From: Candidatus Gottesmanbacteria bacterium
GTDB taxonomy: Bacteria; Patescibacteriota; Microgenomatia; UBA10105; UBA927
DNA length: 14,439 bases
Direction: 5' to 3'
Assembly: GCA_016218185.1 (NCBI GenBank)
Contig: JACREP010000010.1
Location: 1 to 14,439, forward strand
The notes below the pieces were generated by a model, which was given only the letters and a program-made list of their open reading frames with translations, did no database searches and was not told where the DNA came from. Position 1 is the first letter of the stretch. The number at the start of each line of letters is the position of its first letter. Of the stretch, positions 13,389-14,439 are shown piece after piece. The translations under genes were made by a program, and so were the position numbers.

Positions 13389-14439
13389 AGCCAGACGTCT
13401 ATAGAAAATCCGCAAAAGACTGGCGCATCCTGCCGAATCTCGACGATTACGATCTAACCCGCGCGGGATTTTCCTGGGAATCGGCAAAAAAGGAACTGGA
13501 TTGGTTTGACGGCAAAATAAACGCAGCGTATAACGCCGTTGACCGCCACACGCATACGTGGCGGAAGAATAAAATCGCGCTCTACTGGGAAGGCGAAGAC
13601 GGCACGGAAAAAAAATTTACGTTTGAAGAACTTGCAGTTGCCTCCAATAAGGTCGGCAATATTCTCAAAGACTTCGGCGTAGAACGCGGTGACCGGGTAT
13701 TTCTGTTCCTGCCAAGAATCCCCGAACTTTTCTTCTCGTTTTTAGGGATTGTCAAAATCGGCGCCATTGCGGGAACCCTTTTTAGCGCATTCCAGGAGCA
13801 GGCACTTCTGGATCGTCTGGATAATAGCGATGCGAACGTACTTATTACCACAAGTAACCTTAAACCGCGTGTGGACAAAATCCGAAGAAAGCTTAAACAC
13901 TTACAACATATCATCACGGTCGATACGCCGGACTTTACCAAGTCATTTGAACGCGCAAGTGATGCGCTTACCATTAGCCACATGGATCCGGATGACTATG
14001 CCTTCATGCTCTACACTTCCGGCACCACCGGCAAACCAAAAGGGGTAGTTCATACGCACCGCGCCATCCTCCAGGAGCATATGACGGCCAAGTGGGTGCT
14101 GGACCTCAAAGATGACGATACCTACTGGTGCACGGCCGACCCGGGTTGGGTCACCGGCATTGCCTATGAGATATTAGGCAGCTGGTCCGTGGGTGTTGCA
14201 TCATTGATTTATGAAGGCAGATTTGATCCCAAAAAATGGTATCAGCTTCTGGAAAAATACAAGATTACTGTCTGGTATACGGCGCCTACGGCAATCCGGA
14301 TGCTTATGGCCGCGGATCACAACCTCGTGAAATCCTTTGACTTAAACAACCTGAGACACCTGTGTTCTGTTGGCGAGCCCCTCAATCCCGAAGCAATCCG
14401 TTGGAGTATCAAGGTCTTTGGTAAACCCTTCCACGATAA
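13385..14439 (+). CDS. acsA: Acetyl-CoA synthetase (AMP-forming), 5' part; runs off the window
   Basis: It activates acetate with ATP and CoA to acetyl-CoA, AMP and PPi. The frame is open from ATG 13385 (overlapping the aldolase/phosphatase stop as ATGA) to the window end, about 351 residues of an expected 570 or so. Motifs: N-terminal FSWESAKKELDWFDG, the P-loop-like YTSGTTGKPKG adenylation motif, YWCTADPGWVTG, VWYTAPTAIRMLM, and SVGEPLNPEAIRW. Sequence ends at KPFHD, just where DTWWQTETG-type sequence with the substrate-pocket Trp would follow. The pattern matches the Gram-positive AcsA type as I know it from Bacillus subtilis. The lack of the C-terminal part means the substrate (acetate versus a larger acyl group) and the regulatory acetylation Lys cannot be checked here. 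Coupling to the gluconeogenic genes suggests acetate use as carbon source, which is inference. Confidence 0.92.
   Translation, partial: MKPDVYRKSAKDWRILPNLDDYDLTRAGFSWESAKKELDWFDGKINAAYNAVDRHTHTWRKNKIALYWEGEDGTEKKFTFEELAVASNKVGNILKDFGVERGDRVFLFLPRIPELFFSFLGIVKIGAIAGTLFSAFQEQALLDRLDNSDANVLITTSNLKPRVDKIRRKLKHLQHIITVDTPDFTKSFERASDALTISHMDPDDYAFMLYTSGTTGKPKGVVHTHRAILQEHMTAKWVLDLKDDDTYWCTADPGWVTGIAYEILGSWSVGVASLIYEGRFDPKKWYQLLEKYKITVWYTAPTAIRMLMAADHNLVKSFDLNNLRHLCSVGEPLNPEAIRWSIKVFGKPFHD

Noticed and set aside
1..14439. Alternative genetic code (TGA read as Gly or Trp), as in some CPR lineages
   Set aside because: TGA ends several genes exactly at ATGA overlaps (3050, 3861, 10613, 13388) and normal Trp and Gly codons are used throughout.

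Overview
All genes in this window lie on the + strand and are packed tightly, with stop/start overlaps or gaps of a few bases at most junctions. Several proteins are short family versions: a stripped-down DNA polymerase III delta-like protein, an EF-Tu domain-2-only protein, and a small HELMH metallopeptidase of a kind I associate with Patescibacteria. Glycolysis genes sit beside an archaeal-type fructose-bisphosphate aldolase/phosphatase. TGA is used as a normal stop, which argues against the lineages that read it as glycine. Together this suggests a Candidate Phyla Radiation (Patescibacteria) genome, perhaps Microgenomates. That placement is inference from gene content only.

Region 1 (1-1600): the 3' end of a small uncharacterised gene, then a Y-family (DinB/UmuC-like) translesion polymerase broken by a +1 frameshift near 985. 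Three copies of one palindromic repeat family sit before (226-260), inside (600-665) and at the end (1514-1582) of the polymerase. The internal copy is exactly 66 nt and is read in frame as 22 extra residues just after the catalytic SIDE motif.

Region 2 (1600-4547): rarA, an EF-Tu domain-2-like miniprotein, a Nudix hydrolase, a putative zinc metallopeptidase and a short HolA-like protein. Most are joined by TAATG or ATGA overlaps.

Region 3 (4551-14439): a carbon-metabolism block of phosphomannomutase/phosphoglucomutase, a bifunctional phosphoglucose/phosphomannose isomerase, PEP synthase, enolase, cofactor-independent phosphoglycerate mutase, FBP aldolase/phosphatase and the 5' part of an AMP-forming acetyl-CoA synthetase. 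The run ppsA-eno-gpmI-FBPA/P follows the order of gluconeogenesis, and the two genes just upstream take fructose-6-P on to hexose-1-phosphates for glycan precursors. Phosphoglycerate kinase, GAPDH and triose-phosphate isomerase are not in the window.

A second theme is small palindromic or tandem repeats read in frame inside conserved genes: the 66-nt element in the polymerase, a perfect 11-bp hairpin in rarA, and two different repeats in ppsA. The ppsA repeats fall in the two hinges on either side of the swivelling phosphohistidine domain. The phosphoglycerate mutase also has Thr where the catalytic phospho-Ser normally lies.
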